NCBI RefSeq assembly: GCF_036346875.1
Contig: NZ_CP107852.1
Location: 2,976,001 to 3,040,000, forward strand
From: Nocardia sp. NBC_00508
GTDB lineage: Bacteria > Actinomycetota > Actinomycetes > Mycobacteriales > Mycobacteriaceae
Direction: 5' to 3'
DNA: 64,000 nucleotides
How positions within the stretch are numbered: position 1 is the stretch's first letter; each line of letters starts with the position of its first letter. This document shows positions 63,215-64,000 of this stretch, in pieces. The position numbers and the translations under genes were made by a program. A model generated the notes under the pieces. The model was given only the letters and a program-made list of their open reading frames with translations. It was not told the origin of the DNA and ran no database searches.

Positions 63215-64000
63215 GTGCGTCTCGCCACCTGGAACGTCAACTCGATCCGCTCCCGGCTCGATCGCGTCGCGGACTGGCTGGACCGCCAGGACATCGACGT
63301 GCTGGCCATCCAGGAGACCAAGTGCCGGGACGACCAGTTCCCGTTCGAGCGCTTCGACGAGCTCGGCTACGAGGTGGCCCATCTGGGCATCAACCAGTGG
63401 AACGGGGTGGCGATCGTCTCCCGAGTCGGTCTCACCGACGTCGAACTGGCCTTTCCGAACCAGCCGGGCTTCGACCGGGACGCGGGCGAAGCACTGATCA
63501 GCGCGCCGGTGGTCGAGTCCCGCGCGATCGGAGCCACCTGCGGCGGCGTGCGGGTATGGAGCCTGTACGTGCCCAACGGCCGCACACCGCACGATCCGCA
63601 CTACGCCTACAAGCTGGAATGGCTTGCCGCGCTGCGCGACAACGGCACGCGCTGGCTGGCCGAGGATCCGCAGGCGAAGATCGCGCTGGTGGGCGACTGG
63701 AACATCGCGCCGACCGACGACGATGTGTGGTCCGTGGAATACTTCGCCGACAAGACACACACCTCGCAACCGGAACGTGACGCCTTCAACGCCGTCATCG
63801 AGGCCGGGTTCGCGGATGTCATGCGTCCGTTCGCGCCCGGACCCGGCGTCTACACCTACTGGGACTACACCCAGCTGCGTTTCCCGCGTAAAGAGGGGAT
63901 GCGCATCGATTTCATCCTCGCTTCCCCGGCGCTGGCCGCCACCGTGACCGACGCGATGGTCGACCGCGAGGCGCGAAAGGGCAAGGGCGCCAGTGATCAC
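63215..64000 (+). CDS. xthA: Exodeoxyribonuclease III, truncated by the window end
   Basis: 262 codons from GTG 63215 (gaagga upstream) to the window end; full length is about 270. AP-endonuclease motifs: LATWNVNSIRSR, IQETKC (Glu), YVPNGR (Tyr), LVGDWNIAP (Asp, Asn), MRIDFIL, and the window ends within KGASDH, the His of the final SDH motif. It repairs abasic sites. Homologue of M. tuberculosis XthA (Rv0427c), next to the GNAT and def genes as there. Confidence 0.94.
   Translation, partial: MRLATWNVNSIRSRLDRVADWLDRQDIDVLAIQETKCRDDQFPFERFDELGYEVAHLGINQWNGVAIVSRVGLTDVELAFPNQPGFDRDAGEALISAPVVESRAIGATCGGVRVWSLYVPNGRTPHDPHYAYKLEWLAALRDNGTRWLAEDPQAKIALVGDWNIAPTDDDVWSVEYFADKTHTSQPERDAFNAVIEAGFADVMRPFAPGPGVYTYWDYTQLRFPRKEGMRIDFILASPALAATVTDAMVDREARKGKGASDH

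Overview
The window is very GC-rich, densely packed DNA of an actinobacterium in the Mycobacteriales, most likely a Nocardia or a close relative. Three things point there: a GroEL2-type chaperonin ending in GGMGGMDF behind CIRCE boxes, close relatives of M. tuberculosis proteins (FadE5, LpdC, GroEL2, ClpC2, PssA, Psd, the Rv0435c AAA ATPase, SodC, Rv0430, Rv0431), and the gene neighbourhood. As I remember the M. tuberculosis map, the backbone from xthA/def/sodC at the right end to groEL2 and lpdC at the left follows Rv0427c to Rv0462 in inverted orientation, with later insertions.

Left part (1-15.5 kb): an MFS exporter broken by a frameshift beside its TetR regulator; a FadE5-like acyl-CoA dehydrogenase; a urea ABC transporter operon urtABCDE with a GlnR-like upstream site and a GntR gene directly behind; a NERD-domain membrane protein; a CMD/AhpD-like protein; a decayed gene; then a VOC protein, a QorB-like quinone reductase and its HxlR regulator, which share an operator sequence; an F420-type PPOX enzyme and a polysaccharide deacetylase.

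Middle (15.5-34.7 kb): lpdA, an M19 dipeptidase, a secreted AMIN-like protein, an S9A oligopeptidase, a hydrolase and TetR, a HAD phosphatase, a ZIP metal transporter, a MarR gene divergent from a lipoprotein lactonase, groEL2 with two CIRCE elements, NAD+ synthetase, a SUFU-domain protein, a ClpC2 homologue with two perfect palindromes at its start, and an ECF41/SigJ-type sigma factor next to its probable target, an NDH-2-like flavoprotein.

Accessory island (34.7-38.3 kb): a Tn3-family transposase remnant, a truncated ABC-F resistance gene that keeps its leader-peptide region, an APH-type phosphotransferase and a methyltransferase.

Right part (38.3-64 kb): pssA/psd, a GlsB-type membrane protein, FabH, an SRPBCC protein, and the most interesting locus, an operon coding for a receiver domain fused to a thioredoxin-reductase-like flavoprotein, a cNMP-domain histidine kinase and a UBP-type zinc finger. 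After these come the AAA ATPase, an unknown multispanning protein, a complete Mrp-type cation/proton antiporter operon (A/B fused, C, D, E, F, G), a PAP2 protein, a GCS2-family ligase, sodC, a LytR_C protein, a DUF3263 protein, def, a GNAT protein and the start of xthA, which runs off the window.

No rRNA, intact tRNA, CRISPR array, complete insertion sequence or replication origin was seen.
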